From positions 1 through 64,000 of the forward strand of contig NZ_NCSY01000010.1 in the NCBI RefSeq assembly GCF_002156875.1: a stretch of 64,000 bases of DNA, written 5' to 3'. Each line of letters opens with the position of its first letter. Position 1 is the stretch's first letter. This document shows, in pieces, positions 16,577-32,787 of the stretch. Below the pieces are notes generated by a model, which was not told where the DNA came from, made no database searches, and saw only the letters and a list, made by a program, of their open reading frames with translations. The stretch is from Bacillus sp. EAC. Lineage in GTDB: Bacteria; Bacillota; Bacilli; Bacillales; Bacillaceae_G. Both the position numbers and the translations under genes were made by a program.

Positions 16577-18349
16577 TTATACACTAATGACATTTTCACC
16601 GGTTTCTGCTTCTCGTTTAAACAATCTAGCATATACACCATCTATTTCAAGTAAAGAATGATGTGTACCCTGCTCAACAACAACTCCATTTTCAAGTACC
16701 ACAATTCGATCAGCAGTTAAAACCGTAGATAATCGATGTGAAATAACAATAACTGATTGTTTCGATTTTCTCCTTTGGATGGCATCATTTATTTGCAATT
16801 CAGTTATTGGATCAAGTGCTGAGCTTGCTTCATCTAATATTAAAATAGGTGAATTTTTGACTAAAGCTCTAGCCAATGAAAGTCTTTGCTTTTGACCACC
16901 TGAAAGAAGTGCCCCTCTTTCTCCAATTGACGAATTAAGACCATCTGGTAATGAATTTAAATAATCAGATAATCCACTATCCTTTAACGCTTGTATTAGT
17001 TCATCATCTGTCGCAGATTCATTCCCAATTCGAATATTATCAGCTAAACTTCCATTCCTTAATTGAACATCTTGAGATACAAATGAAATTGAATTTCTTA
17101 TCCATTTAGCACTTGCTTTTTCAATTGGTAAGCCATCAATTTCAATTACACCTTGATTAAGTGGATAAAACCCGAGTAACAAATCAACAATTGTTGATTT
17201 ACCAGCACCACTTGGACCTACTATCGCAACAGCTTCACCGGGTTTAACATTAAATGATAAACCATTTAAAACATAGTCTTCTTTATTGGGGTAGCTGAAT
17301 TTAACTTCTTTAAATTCAATTAAACCATCAATTCGATCTAACATCTTTCCTTCTTGTACCTCGAATATGGATGCAGGTTCGGATAATAATTTTTCCGAGC
17401 GATCCAGTGCTGGACCTGTACGTCGAACAGATAACCAGTTTCGTAACATTCTTTGAATTTCATTTGCAGCAATTGTCACAAGTCCTCCTGCAGTTAACAT
17501 CTGTCCAGTTGTTATCTGTTCATTCGAAATAAGTAGCACGCTAATGAAGTAGACTGATGCTAACGCAAAGCCATTGTAGCTTCCAATGACGACGATTGAC
17601 TGCATTCTAGCTTTCAATTCTATAATTGATTCTTTTACGAATGACTTACGAATGTCTGCCACACTTTGAATCTCGTAATCTGTTGCACCAAGAATTCTAG
17701 ATAGCTGAATACCTGTCACAGACTCACGTAATCTTTCTAAATATCTCGATGCCTCATTTCTTGCCCTGGCTGAGGCTTGCCTAGTTCGTGCACCAACTTT
17801 ATTGGAAGTCCAATAAAATAATACTCCTAGTACAACACTAGTAATCATTAAATATGGATTGATCCAAAGTAAGACTATACTATAAATAAAAACTCCTTGG
17901 ACTGAGGCCATAAAAGTTGACCCTTCCCATGCTAAAAAGTTATGAAGAGTATCTGGATCATCGGACACTCTAGCTAATAATTCACCAGATTTTGACTGGT
18001 GAAAATAAGAATAAGGAAGTACTTGCAAATGTGTAAAAAGACGTAGTTTTTGCCAATTTGTAACTGACTTTGCAACATGATGACAAAAATACTCATCAAT
18101 TACCATTAAGATTAAATCGAGAATAGCTGCAAATACAAGTAACCACATCAATCCCCAAAGCAGTGTATTTTCATGATTTGGGAGGATATGATCAATTAGC
18201 CATCCCATGCCTAATGTCGGAATTAATGCCGCACATACTTGACTAAGAGCGATAACAAAAGAATCAGCAAAAACCCATTTTTTATGTGGTTTTAGGAAAT
18301 TAATAACTCTTTTTCCATCGCCTATCTTTTTCGTATTTTTCTGCATCAT
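16577..18349 (-). CDS. ABC exporter half-transporter, second subunit
   Basis: This 590-residue protein joins six membrane helices (about residues 20-310) to an ATPase domain, as in type IV multidrug exporters. The ATPase shows Walker A GPSGAGKST, signature LSGGQKQRLSLARAL, Walker B ILILDEASSALD and the switch histidine in VISHRL. All motifs are canonical, so no degenerate site is evident here. It starts inside the stop of the partner gene (ATGATG over TGA, four-base overlap), which implies a heterodimer such as the YfiB-YfiC or YheI-YheH pairs. The substrate cannot be inferred. Confidence 0.88.
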   Translation of the reverse strand: MMQKNTKKIGDGKRVINFLKPHKKWVFADSFVIALSQVCAALIPTLGMGWLIDHILPNHENTLLWGLMWLLVFAAILDLILMVIDEYFCHHVAKSVTNWQKLRLFTHLQVLPYSYFHQSKSGELLARVSDDPDTLHNFLAWEGSTFMASVQGVFIYSIVLLWINPYLMITSVVLGVLFYWTSNKVGARTRQASARARNEASRYLERLRESVTGIQLSRILGATDYEIQSVADIRKSFVKESIIELKARMQSIVVIGSYNGFALASVYFISVLLISNEQITTGQMLTAGGLVTIAANEIQRMLRNWLSVRRTGPALDRSEKLLSEPASIFEVQEGKMLDRIDGLIEFKEVKFSYPNKEDYVLNGLSFNVKPGEAVAIVGPSGAGKSTIVDLLLGFYPLNQGVIEIDGLPIEKASAKWIRNSISFVSQDVQLRNGSLADNIRIGNESATDDELIQALKDSGLSDYLNSLPDGLNSSIGERGALLSGGQKQRLSLARALVKNSPILILDEASSALDPITELQINDAIQRRKSKQSVIVISHRLSTVLTADRIVVLENGVVVEQGTHHSLLEIDGVYARLFKREAETGENVISV

Positions 18350-20085
18350 ACAGCACTCTCCTTATCTAACTCACTGTACTGTGCCATATATAATTGATAA
18401 TACTGTCCTTTAAGTGAAAGTAATTCTTCATGAGTTCCTTGTTCGGCAATTTGACCACGATCTAATAAAAGAATACAATCTGCGTCTTTTACAGTAACGA
18501 GTCGATGTGCAATTGTAATTGTTGTCCTACCTGGTATCAGTTTTTCTAAAGATGATTGTACTTTTTCCTCTGTTTCACCATCCAAAGAAGAAGTGGCTTC
18601 ATCAAAGATTAAAACAGGTGGATGACGTAGAATAGCTCTAGCCAAAGCAACACGTTGTCTTTGACCCCCAGATAACTTTAATCCTCGTTCTCCTACAATT
18701 GTTTCAAATCCTTCGTGTAATGACTCAATTAATTCGTATAAATCTGCGGCTTCTACAGCAAGATTTAATTCTTCCTCCGTTGCATCCGGTTTTGCATATA
18801 ATAAATTTTGTCTTAACGTACTATTAAGAAGAAATGTTTCTTGAGATACAACACCGATATTTTGACGTAATGACTGGAAATCATGTTTCGATAAGTCCTT
18901 ATCGTCTACAAAAATAGTACCTGATGATGGTTGATACAGACCAAGTATTAACTGGATTAACGTACTTTTTCCTCCTCCACTCGTACCCACAATTCCTATA
19001 TGTTGGCCTGCTTTGATAGAGAATGAGACATCCTTTAGTACTTCTTCAGTCGAACCTGGGTATGTAAATCGAATATTTTTCACGTCAATATTTCCTTTTA
19101 CATTTTCAAAGATTGGTAAAGTATCAGGCTGCTCTGATGGTAAATCAAAGTATTCATAGATTCGGTTAAGAGCAGGAATTGCTTGTTGAATTGTCAAAGC
19201 ATTTTCTGCCAGGGAACGGACCGGCATAAACATAGTCGGAATAAATCCTAACACTGCAATTAATGTTCCAATTGAAATGTCCCCCTGCCAGACGGAGTAA
19301 CCCCCTATTAACATAATGACTCCTGGAGCACCATTATTAAATACATTTCCCAATCTCCAATTAAATTTACCGAATAGCGCTAAACGTATGGCAAAACTTT
19401 TCCAAATAGAAAGTTTTTCTTCTAGTTTTCTATTTTCATTGTCTTGTGTTTGGAATGTACGGACAAGGCGAACAGATTCAATACTCTCTTGTGTATGATT
19501 ATATAAATCTGCACTCATATCTCGAGCGATTGCTCCCATTTTTCGTACCTTCGTTCCAATCATAAATGATGGAATTAAATAGATTGCAAATACGATTAGC
19601 ATGACAACTGCTGCCGGCCAATATAAAGGGAACACAGCTATAAATGCTGCAATCGCGGCAATTACTTGCTGAATGAAACGAGGAATAACTGTATTGTTTA
19701 AATTTTGCACTGACTCCACATCATGAGTTAAACGAAATAACATATCTCCACGAGGTGTCGTCGAAAAAAATGACATCGGTGCCTTTTGTAGCCTCTTAAA
19801 CGCGCGTAATTGCATATCTGTAATGACATCCAGACCGATTTTCACTTGAATAAATTCTTGCATCGATTCAAATATTACCTTTATTAAAAATGCGACCATG
19901 ATCCCAAGAATTAAATAAAGTAGAATGTTTGAATTTGCACTTCCTAATAATTCATCAACAACTTTCCCAGTTAAAATTGGTGGAATAATTGCAAATGCTC
20001 CAGCTATTAAAGAAAAAACAAATGCAAGGAGTAAAACTTTCCAATAAGGTTTAAAGTGATAAAGTGTTTCGATTAAGATTTTCAT
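18346..20085 (-). CDS. ABC exporter half-transporter, first subunit
   Basis: The 579-residue partner has the same layout: six membrane helices then an ATPase with GTSGGGKST, LSGGQRQRVALARAI, VLIFDEATSSLD and IAHRL. GGGGGG precedes the ATG at suitable spacing. The ATPase domain has the TSSLD D-loop, while its partner has SSALD. The 256-bp region upstream is very A/T-rich, includes a GTAACATTTTAC dyad at 20104-20115, and shows no gene. A drug, lipid or peptide substrate is possible. Confidence 0.88.
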   Translation of the reverse strand: MKILIETLYHFKPYWKVLLLAFVFSLIAGAFAIIPPILTGKVVDELLGSANSNILLYLILGIMVAFLIKVIFESMQEFIQVKIGLDVITDMQLRAFKRLQKAPMSFFSTTPRGDMLFRLTHDVESVQNLNNTVIPRFIQQVIAAIAAFIAVFPLYWPAAVVMLIVFAIYLIPSFMIGTKVRKMGAIARDMSADLYNHTQESIESVRLVRTFQTQDNENRKLEEKLSIWKSFAIRLALFGKFNWRLGNVFNNGAPGVIMLIGGYSVWQGDISIGTLIAVLGFIPTMFMPVRSLAENALTIQQAIPALNRIYEYFDLPSEQPDTLPIFENVKGNIDVKNIRFTYPGSTEEVLKDVSFSIKAGQHIGIVGTSGGGKSTLIQLILGLYQPSSGTIFVDDKDLSKHDFQSLRQNIGVVSQETFLLNSTLRQNLLYAKPDATEEELNLAVEAADLYELIESLHEGFETIVGERGLKLSGGQRQRVALARAILRHPPVLIFDEATSSLDGETEEKVQSSLEKLIPGRTTITIAHRLVTVKDADCILLLDRGQIAEQGTHEELLSLKGQYYQLYMAQYSELDKESAV

Positions 20086-20301
20086 GTATTTCCCCCCTAA
20101 CTTGTAACATTTTACATTATTTTCATACTATTTTCATTATTTAAAAATCATTTTTTCGAAATAAATGAAAGATAAAACGTTTTTAATAAACAATACATAT
20201 TTTCTATTTATTTCTTACTCTTAACATCTTATATAAAAAAGCAATTTTTTTCTTCGATAAAAAGAATGAGTTTTCTTACACGCTTTGATGTAAAACAAAC
20301 A

Positions 20302-20335
20302 AAAAAATCTACATCCAAAGTTGTAGATTTTTTTT
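20302..20335 (-). terminator. Terminator of the DinB-like gene
   Basis: The 10-bp stem AAAATCTACA/TGTAGATTTT with an 8-base loop and flanking A/T runs lies right after the stop codon. Confidence 0.88.
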
Positions 20336-20341
20336 CATACA

Positions 20342-20875
20342 TTATTTATTTTCATCCAATTTTTCTTTTAAGTATTGTTCAGAAAATCCTTTTGGGATAC
20401 TTAAACTAGTGAATTGTTCATTTTTCACTTGTTTACCAACATATACGATTTGACCAATATGATAACTGTAATGACTAATTTGTCTATTTATTGCTTTTAA
20501 AACAGTATGAGCTTCTCCTCGAATAGTGATCGTTTCTAACAAATCATTTACGGTCAAACTTTCAATAGTTGAAAATACAACTTGCCAACCTTTTTCCCAA
20601 GCAGCCAATAGTTCATCTTTTGAATCATATATTCCTTCAAATTCTTCATCTCGATTACGCCATGATTTTTCACCATCAGAAGTAAGGAAATCAGTCCACC
20701 TTGACAACATATTTCCGCTTAAATGCTTAACGATTAAGGCAACATTATTTGATTCACTAGATGGCTTCCAATGTAATTCATCATTGTTTAATTGCTCCAT
20801 TGTCCGATCACCCAGTTTTTTTATCCCTCGGAATTCCCATAATACATTTTGAAGAAACAGTTTTTTAAAACTCAT
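20342..20875 (-). CDS. DinB superfamily / DUF1572 protein
   Basis: This 177-residue protein fits the DinB-like four-helix bundle, DUF1572 branch. Possible metal ligands are the histidine in KHLSGNMLSRWTDF and the HxxxH of SHYSYHIGQIVY, spaced as in the family. Relatives include bacillithiol- or mycothiol-dependent transferases, so a thiol-transfer role is possible but not shown. The start at 20875 (MSFKKLFL) follows GGAGGAAATT; the longer frame to 20905 has no ribosome site. It lies between the ABC exporter and pyrE with terminators on both sides, so it is a single-gene unit. Confidence 0.82.
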   Translation of the reverse strand: MSFKKLFLQNVLWEFRGIKKLGDRTMEQLNNDELHWKPSSESNNVALIVKHLSGNMLSRWTDFLTSDGEKSWRNRDEEFEGIYDSKDELLAAWEKGWQVVFSTIESLTVNDLLETITIRGEAHTVLKAINRQISHYSYHIGQIVYVGKQVKNEQFTSLSIPKGFSEQYLKEKLDENK

Positions 20876-21030
20876 GATAAATTTCCTCCACTCTGAACCA
20901 TGCAACTTAAATATATTTTATTGTATGAATAGTATAAAAATAACACTTACTTTTAATCAACTATTTTGATTCAAACTCGTTTCTTCCTATTAGTTCTCAT
21001 CATACCATCATGATAATTTTTATAGAGTCA

Positions 21031-21062
21031 AAAAAAAAGATGACCAACGTCATCTTTTTTTG
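21031..21062 (-). terminator. Terminator of the pyr operon
   Basis: The stem AAAAAGATGAC/GTCATCTTTTT with a short loop lies directly after the pyrE stop codon and ends in a long T-run on the minus strand. Confidence 0.92.
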
Positions 21063-21697
21063 TTAAACTCCAACTGTCATCCAGCTAGCGTCCTGTGGGT
21101 TTTTTCTCCATGCAGTTAGTTTCGCTACATGCTCTTCTTCAATCGAACCTTGTTCTTTAGCTACTTCTACTAAAGTATCATAGTCTGTTAATGAGTAGTA
21201 AACTACATCACTTGCTTCGAATTTTTCTAAAGCAGCTGGTAGATTATATGTGAAGATTGAGACAACACCTACAACTTCACATCCAGCTTCTCGTAAAGCT
21301 TCTACACAAGTAATTACGCTACCACCTGTTGAGATTAAATCTTCTACAACGACTACTTTTTGTCCTTGTTTAATTGGACCTTCGATTTGATTCCCTTTTC
21401 CATGACCTTTTGCAGAGCTTCTTACATAGACCATTGGTAAATTCATTATGTCGCTTGTCCAAGCTGCATGTGGAATTCCTGCTGTAGCAGTACCGGCAAT
21501 GACATCTACATTTTCGAATTTAGATTGAATTAATTCGACTAAACCAGAAGCGATATTTTTACGAATTTCTGGGTAACCAAGTGTTAGGCGATTATCACAA
21601 TAGATTGGAGATCTTATCCCTGATGCCCACGTAAACGGATTTTCAGGCTGTAAGCTTACTGCCCCTATGCTTAATAAATCGGCTGCAAAGTTCTTCT

Positions 21698-21701
<4 letters not shown>
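21063..21701 (-). CDS. pyrE: Orotate phosphoribosyltransferase
   Basis: It makes orotidine 5'-phosphate from orotate and PRPP. The PRPP-binding motif [13 protein letters not shown] is near residue 110, and the N-terminus shows [16 protein letters not shown]. The start at 21701 ([10 protein letters not shown], 212 aa) follows GGGAGG and overlaps the pyrF stop as ATGA. The longer frame begins inside pyrF. It is the last gene of the operon, as in B. subtilis, and is followed by a strong terminator. Confidence 0.96.
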
Positions 21702-24087
<2,386 letters not shown>

Positions 24088-24091
<4 letters not shown>

Positions 24092-27000
24092 ACTAATACG
24101 CCAGCCTTTATTTCTTTGTTTGGTAGTGCATAAGTAGAGAATGTTAAGCTTTCAATAACTGACAGAATAGCATTTGCTGTATCCAGTGATGTTAAGCAAA
24201 CCACACCATTTTCAACAGATTCACGACGAATTCTGAATCCATCTCTAGCTGGTTTTTTACCTTTTGTTAGCGTATTGATTACGAACTGAGCATCTCCTCG
24301 TTTAATCATATCTAACATATTGTCTTCGTGCTCATTGATTTTATTTACTGCTTTTACTGGTACCCCATGAGTTTCTAAATGAGTTTTCGTTCCTTCTGTT
24401 CCGAAGATTGTGAACCCAATTTCATGGAATCGACTTGCAATATTTACGACTTCTTCTTTATCTTTGTCCGCTACTGTAATAATCACTGATCCGTGTGTTG
24501 GGATTTGCATACCTGATGCTACTAATGCTTTGTATAATGCTTTTTCAAGACTTACATCTTTCCCCATTACTTCACCAGTTGATTTCATTTCAGGGCCTAA
24601 GGTTGTATCAACAGAGCGTAGTTTAGCGAATGAGAATACTGGTGCTTTAACATACACTTCTTTTCCTTCTGGATGATATCCTGTTTCGTATCCAAATGAA
24701 GCTAATGTTTGTCCAAGAATTACTTTTGTAGCAATATTTGCCATTGGTACGTTTGTAATTTTACTTAAGAACGGTACTGTACGACTCGATCTAGGGTTCA
24801 CTTCTAGTACGAAAACTTCATCTTTATCTGTTACAACAAACTGGATGTTTAGTAATCCTTTAATATGCAAACCTTTTGCAAGTTTAATCGTGTAATCGAT
24901 TATTTTTTGCTTAGCAACATCTGATACATTTTGAGTTGGGTAAACTGCGATTGAGTCACCTGAGTGAACCCCTGCACGCTCGATATGCTCCATAATTCCA
25001 GGAATGTATACATCGATTCCATCTGAGATGGCATCTACTTCTATTTCTTTTCCAGTTAAGTAACGATCGACTAATACTGGATGTTCTGGATTAATTTTCA
25101 CTGCGTTTTCCATGTAGTGAAGAATTTCATCGCGATGGTAGACAATCTCCATCGCACGACCACCAAGTACATAGGATGGTCTCACAAGAACTGGATAACC
25201 GATTTCGTCTGCAATCGTAGCTGCTTCTTCCGCTGTCATTGCAGTTTTACCTAGTGGTTGTGGAACTCCTAATTTTTGAAGTGCTTCTTCAAACTTATCG
25301 CGATTTTCTGCACGATCTAAATCCTCAAGAGATGTTCCAAGAATCTTCACACCGCGTTCCACTAATTTATCAGCTAAGTTAATAGCCGTTTGACCACCGA
25401 ATTGAACGACTACTCCCATCGGTTTTTCTAAATCAATGATATGCATTACATCTTCAATTGTTAGAGGCTCGAAGTAAAGTTTATCTGAAATACTGAAGTC
25501 AGTTGAAACTGTCTCTGGGTTATTGTTAATTATGATTGCTTCATATCCCGCTTCTTTAATTGCTCTTACACAATGTACTGTTGCATAATCGAATTCGACC
25601 CCTTGACCGATTCGAATTGGTCCTGACCCTAGTACAACAACACTTTTTTGACTTGTAACAATTGATTCGTTTTCTATTTCATACGTGCCGTAGAAGTATG
25701 GCGTTGTTGACTCAAACTCTGCTGAACAAGTATCAACCATTTTATAAACTGGTATAATCTGATTTTGTTTTCTGAACTCATAAATTTCTTTATTTGTCGC
25801 ATTCCAGTTTGCTGCAAGATATTCATCGCTAAAGCCCATTTTCTTTGCCTTTAGTAAGATATCTAAGTCAAAATGATTTGCTTTGATTGTTTGTTCCATG
25901 TTTATGATATTTTGGATTTTGTGAAGGAAGAAGAAATCAATTTTCGTAATTGAATGAATTTCTTCTATCGTCATTCCATTTCTCATAGCTTCAGCAACAA
26001 TGTATAATCTCTCATCATCTGCTTTTGCCATTCGTGCAATCATTTCTTCTTTTGAAAGTTCTTTTACTGTATTTAATTCGATATGATCGATGCCTAATTC
26101 TAGTGAGCGAACTGCTTTTAATAATGACTCTTCTAATGTACGACCGATTGCCATTACTTCTCCAGTTGCTTTCATTTGCGTTCCTAGTAGACGATTTGCT
26201 GTTTCGAACTTATCAAATGGCCAACGCGGGATTTTCGAAACAATATAGTCTAATGCAGGCTCAAAGCATGCATATGTTTTCTTTGTAACTGGGTTAATCA
26301 TTTCATCTAACGTTAGTCCAACTGCAATTTTTGCCGCTAATTTTGCAATTGGGTAACCAGTTGCTTTAGAAGCTAGAGCACTTGAACGAGATACTCGTGG
26401 ATTTACCTCGATTACGTAGTATTGGAAGCTATCAGGATCCAATGCAAGTTGAACGTTACATCCACCTTCGATACCAAGTGCACGAATGATTTTTAGTGAA
26501 ACATTTCGTAGCATTTGATATTCACGATCACTTAATGTTTGAGAAGGAGCTACTACAATTGAATCTCCAGTATGTACTCCTACTGGGTCAATGTTTTCCA
26601 TGTTACATACTACAATCGCATGGTCGTTTGCATCACGCATTACTTCATATTCTATTTCTTTAAATCCAGCGATGCTTTTTTCTAGTAAACATTGTGTAAC
26701 TGGGCTGTTTTTTAATCCACTTGCAACAATTTCTTTCAATTCTTCTTCATCATGGCATATTCCGCCCCCAGTACCCCCTAAAGTAAATGCTGGTCGAACG
26801 ATGACTGGATAGCCGATATGCTCAACAAAATCATAAGCCTCATCTAGTGAGTGTATAATTGTACTTTCTGGTACTGGTTCGTTTAAGTCATTCATTAGTG
26901 TTCTGAACAAGTCTCTGTCTTCTGCTCTATTAATCGCTTCAAGGCTAGTTCCTAATATTTTCACTCCGCAATCTTCTAACACACCAGATTTTGCTAGTTC

Positions 27001-27300
27001 TACAGCTAGATTTAGTCCTGTTTGACCACCTAAAGTTGGAAGAAGAGCATCTGGTCGTTCTTTACGAATGATTCGGCTGACAAAATCTACTGTTAGAGGT
27101 TCGATATATACTTTATCTGCAGTTTGAACATCAGTCATAATTGTTGCAGGGTTTGAGTTTACAAGGATTACTCTGTAACCTTCTTCTCTAAGTGCTTGAC
27201 ATGCTTGTGTACCTGCATAATCAAATTCAGCTGCTTGGCCGATTACAATTGGTCCTGATCCGATCACTAAGATGGTTTCGATGTCTACGCGTTTTGGCAT
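24088..27300 (-). CDS. carB: Carbamoyl-phosphate synthase large chain, pyrimidine-type
   Basis: The 1070-residue synthetase makes carbamoyl phosphate from bicarbonate, ATP and ammonia delivered by CarA. Two homologous ATP-grasp halves are visible. Each opens with a [12 protein letters not shown]-like segment (residues about 9 and 556) and has a glycine-rich LGG loop. The C-terminal domain from about residue 930 is the allosteric site. Position inside the pyr operon marks it as the pyrimidine-type enzyme (pyrAB). It overlaps the end of carA by 16 bases. Confidence 0.97.
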
Positions 27301-28381
27301 TGTAAGTTCCCCTCTCTTTTATGAGCTTCCATCATGTTCATGAATTCATCAAATAAGTAATTCGCATCTTCTGGCCCCGGTGAGGCTTCAGGATGATACT
27401 GTACTGTGAATGCTGGGTATGATTTATGTTTAAGTCCTTCTACTGTTCCATCATTAAGTGCTACGTGAGTAACTTCTATGTCTGTTCCTTTAATTGAATC
27501 CATCTCTACCGCATAACCATGGTTTTGAGAAGTAATTGCTACTTTACCAGTTTCTAAATGTTTTACTGGATGATTTGCTCCACGATGTCCGAATTTTAAT
27601 TTTGAAGTATTTCCTCCATTTGCAAGTGCAAATAACTGATGTCCTAAGCAGATACCGAATAATGGTACTTTCCCTACTACTTCTTTAATCATTTCAATTG
27701 CTACTTGAACATCTTTTGGATCTCCAGGTCCGTTACTTAACATAATCCCATCTGGCGCTAAAAGGAAAATTTCTTTTGCTGAAATATTATATGGTACAAC
27801 CGTTACATCACATTTGCGATTTGTTAATTCTCTTAATATGCCATGTTTCATACCGAAGTCTACTAATACTACACGATTTCCTCTACCTGGACTTCTATAT
27901 GGTTTTTGTGTTGAAACCCTCTCAACATGATTTGTAAAGAATGGTGTGCTTGTTAATTCTGCTACCACTTCGTCTACATTTGCTTCCATACTGCAGAATT
28001 TACCTTTCATTGTTCCAACTTCACGTAATTTTCTAGTTAACATACGTGTGTCGATTCCTGCTAATCCAGGAATTCCTTTATCCTTGCAATATTGATCCAA
28101 GCTCATTTTATTTCGGAAGTTTGATGGATGCTCAGCATATTCCTTTACAATTAAGCCATGTACGGCTGGTACAATGCTTTCGAAATCCTCTAAGTTAATC
28201 CCGTAATTCCCTACTAAAGGGTAAGTGAAAGTTACGATTTGTCCACAGTAAGATGGGTCAGTTAATACTTCTTGATATCCTGTCATTCCTGTTGTAAATA
28301 CGATTTCTCCTGTTGTTTCAACTTCGCTACCAAAACCTTCTCCTACGAATACTGTTCCGTCTTCTAATATTAATTGACGCA

Positions 28382-28385
<4 letters not shown>
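27285..28385 (-). CDS. carA: Carbamoyl-phosphate synthase small chain
   Basis: This glutamine amidotransferase subunit feeds ammonia to CarB. The nucleophile cysteine is in GICLGHQLF, and the His/Glu pair is in [10 protein letters not shown]. The N-terminal domain has [21 protein letters not shown] set the start at 28385 ([10 protein letters not shown], 366 aa), which overlaps the pyrC stop as ATGA and follows GAGAGGAAG. The frame open to 28445 runs into pyrC and is not used. Confidence 0.96.
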
Positions 28386-30605
<2,220 letters not shown>

Positions 30606-30632
30606 TTAATGTTCATACATTTAATCTTTTGT

Positions 30633-31931
30633 TTAAAATGCTTTTTCATTCTTCATATCAATATTTCGATCTCCACCAATTTTTTCAGGGAGTACTAAAT
30701 TTAGTAATACTCCTATTAATGCTGCTAATGCCATTCCTTCAAGAGTAAATACATCCCCTACATGAATTGCTGCTCCACCAATTCCTAGTACTAAGATGAC
30801 AGAAGCGATAACTAAGTTACGTTGTTTACTAAAATCGACTTTATTTTCAACTAGAACTCTTAATCCACTTGAAGCGATGATTCCAAATAGTAGAATCGAT
30901 ATACCACCCATGACTGGTGTTGGGATTGAGCTAATAATGGCTGAAATCTTTCCTATGAATCCGAACATCATTGCGAAGATTGCTGCACCGATGAAAAGGT
31001 AAACACTGTACGCTCTAGTGATTGCTAATACGCCGATGTTTTCTCCGTAAGTTGTCGTTGTTGGACCACCGATTAAACCAGCGATCATTGTTGAAACTGC
31101 GTCTCCAAATAATGAACGGTCTAACCCTGGATCCTTAATTAAATCTTTATCGACTACGTTTCCAAGTACAACTTGATGACCGATATGTTCTGAAATTGTT
31201 ACGATTGCGACTGGTATAAAAATAAGTAGTAATTGTACTGTAATTTCTGGTGTGTAATCTATAAACGGTACTGAGAAATCCGGTACTGCTAACCATTTCG
31301 CTTCAGCGATTTTCGTGAAATCTACAATTCCAAAACAAATCGATGTGATGTAGCCACCTATAATTCCTACTAAGATTGGTATGACTGATAAAAACCCTCT
31401 TGTAAATAACGCTGTTACAATTGTTATGGCTAAAGTGATTAAAGCGATTGTTATTGACGTTGAACTGTATTTTGCGTCTGGACCATTCATTGCCATGCCA
31501 ACCGCTACTGATGATAAGCCTAATCCGATTACAATGATGACCGGACCAACTACGATCGGAGGTAATACTTTAAATAACCATTTAACGCCAACTTTGTTAA
31601 TTATCAATGCGATCACCGCATATACAATCCCTGTGATGAATACCCCTACAAATGCTGCTCCAGTACCAAGATTCTTTATTGCGAAACTCATCGGTGCAAT
31701 GAAAGCGAATGATGACCCTAGGTATGATGGTACCTTTCCTCTCGTAATTACGATGAAGACGATTGTTCCAATTCCGCTTGAGATTAATGCGATTGAAGGT
31801 GAAATTCCGATTAAGATTGGTGCTAATACTGTTGCGCCGAACATCGCAAATAAGTGTTGAATACTTAAGAAAAACCATTGACTTAGGTTAGGTTTTTCAT
31901 TTATCTCTAATACCGGTTTTTGTTTTATCAT
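30633..31931 (-). CDS. pyrP: Uracil permease
   Basis: This nucleobase:proton symporter of the NCS2/UraA family imports uracil. The 432 residues contain about 14 membrane segments. Family motifs include QHLFAMFGATVLAPIL at the N-terminus and TIAGLIGGPTTTTYGENIGV, the TM10 substrate motif with the conserved Glu. The start at 31931 (MIKQKPVLEI) follows GGGGGAATTGAA. The frame to 31991 extends into the attenuator stem. It is preceded by its own PyrR-dependent attenuator. Confidence 0.94.
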   Translation of the reverse strand: MIKQKPVLEINEKPNLSQWFFLSIQHLFAMFGATVLAPILIGISPSIALISSGIGTIVFIVITRGKVPSYLGSSFAFIAPMSFAIKNLGTGAAFVGVFITGIVYAVIALIINKVGVKWLFKVLPPIVVGPVIIVIGLGLSSVAVGMAMNGPDAKYSSTSITIALITLAITIVTALFTRGFLSVIPILVGIIGGYITSICFGIVDFTKIAEAKWLAVPDFSVPFIDYTPEITVQLLLIFIPVAIVTISEHIGHQVVLGNVVDKDLIKDPGLDRSLFGDAVSTMIAGLIGGPTTTTYGENIGVLAITRAYSVYLFIGAAIFAMMFGFIGKISAIISSIPTPVMGGISILLFGIIASSGLRVLVENKVDFSKQRNLVIASVILVLGIGGAAIHVGDVFTLEGMALAALIGVLLNLVLPEKIGGDRNIDMKNEKAF

Positions 31932-31955
31932 TTCAATTCCCCCATTTTTCCCCAA

Positions 31956-32060
31956 TAAAAAAACTCTTTGCGTTATACACAAAGAGTCCAATACGTTGCT
32001 AAGAAGGCAGCAACTAACTAGACCCTTTGGCGGCCTCTCTGGACCACATTAAAAGGGACT
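31956..32060 (-). promoter_or_regulatory. PyrR attenuator in the pyrR-pyrP gap
   Basis: The PyrR-binding anti-antiterminator loop reads GGTCCAGAGAGGCC at 32032-32045, close to the consensus ARUCCNGNGAGGYU. It is followed by the intrinsic terminator ACTCTTTG/CAAAGAGT at 31963-31987 with seven T. The AGTCCCTTTTAA segment can pair alternatively with AAAGGGTCT to form the antiterminator. UMP-bound PyrR should cause termination before pyrP. Confidence 0.9.
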
Positions 32061-32615
<555 letters not shown>

Positions 32616-32636
32616 CTACTCATATTTTGTAGAAGC

Positions 32637-32740
32637 AAAAAACCCTCTTGCCCGATGGACAAGAGGGTAGCACAAAAGGATACAATTATCCCTTTTATAT
32701 TCCGCTTCCTTCTCAACCTCACGGGGTTGTGTTAAAGGTT
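32637..32740 (-). promoter_or_regulatory. PyrR attenuator in the pyrR leader
   Basis: The anti-antiterminator reads AACCCCGTGAGGTT (about 32713-32726), matching the PyrR-binding consensus except at the third base. The terminator is CCCTCTTG/CAAGAGGG (32643-32667) followed by six T. AAAGGGAT and ATCCTTTTG between them offer the competing antiterminator. Confidence 0.9.
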
Positions 32741-32755
32741 CATTCAACTGTTTTC

Positions 32756-32784
32756 AGTATGACTCATACTGCTTTTATTGTCAA
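32756..32784 (-). promoter_or_regulatory. Promoter of the pyr operon
   Basis: A perfect TTGACA (32779-32784), a 17-bp spacer and CATACT (32756-32761) lie just after the rluD stop. The start of transcription would fall about 145 nt before the pyrR start, leaving room for the attenuator. Confidence 0.75.
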
Positions 32785-32787
32785 CAG

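Noticed and set aside
20104-20115. GTAACATTTTAC as an operator for the ABC exporter
   Set aside because: A short A/T-rich dyad is expected by chance, and no adjacent regulator gene is present.
10869-20875. Prophage, integrative element or toxin-antitoxin/defence island
   Set aside because: No integrase, structural, portal, restriction or toxin-like gene and no attachment-site repeats are visible; the genes are ordinary metabolic and transport types.
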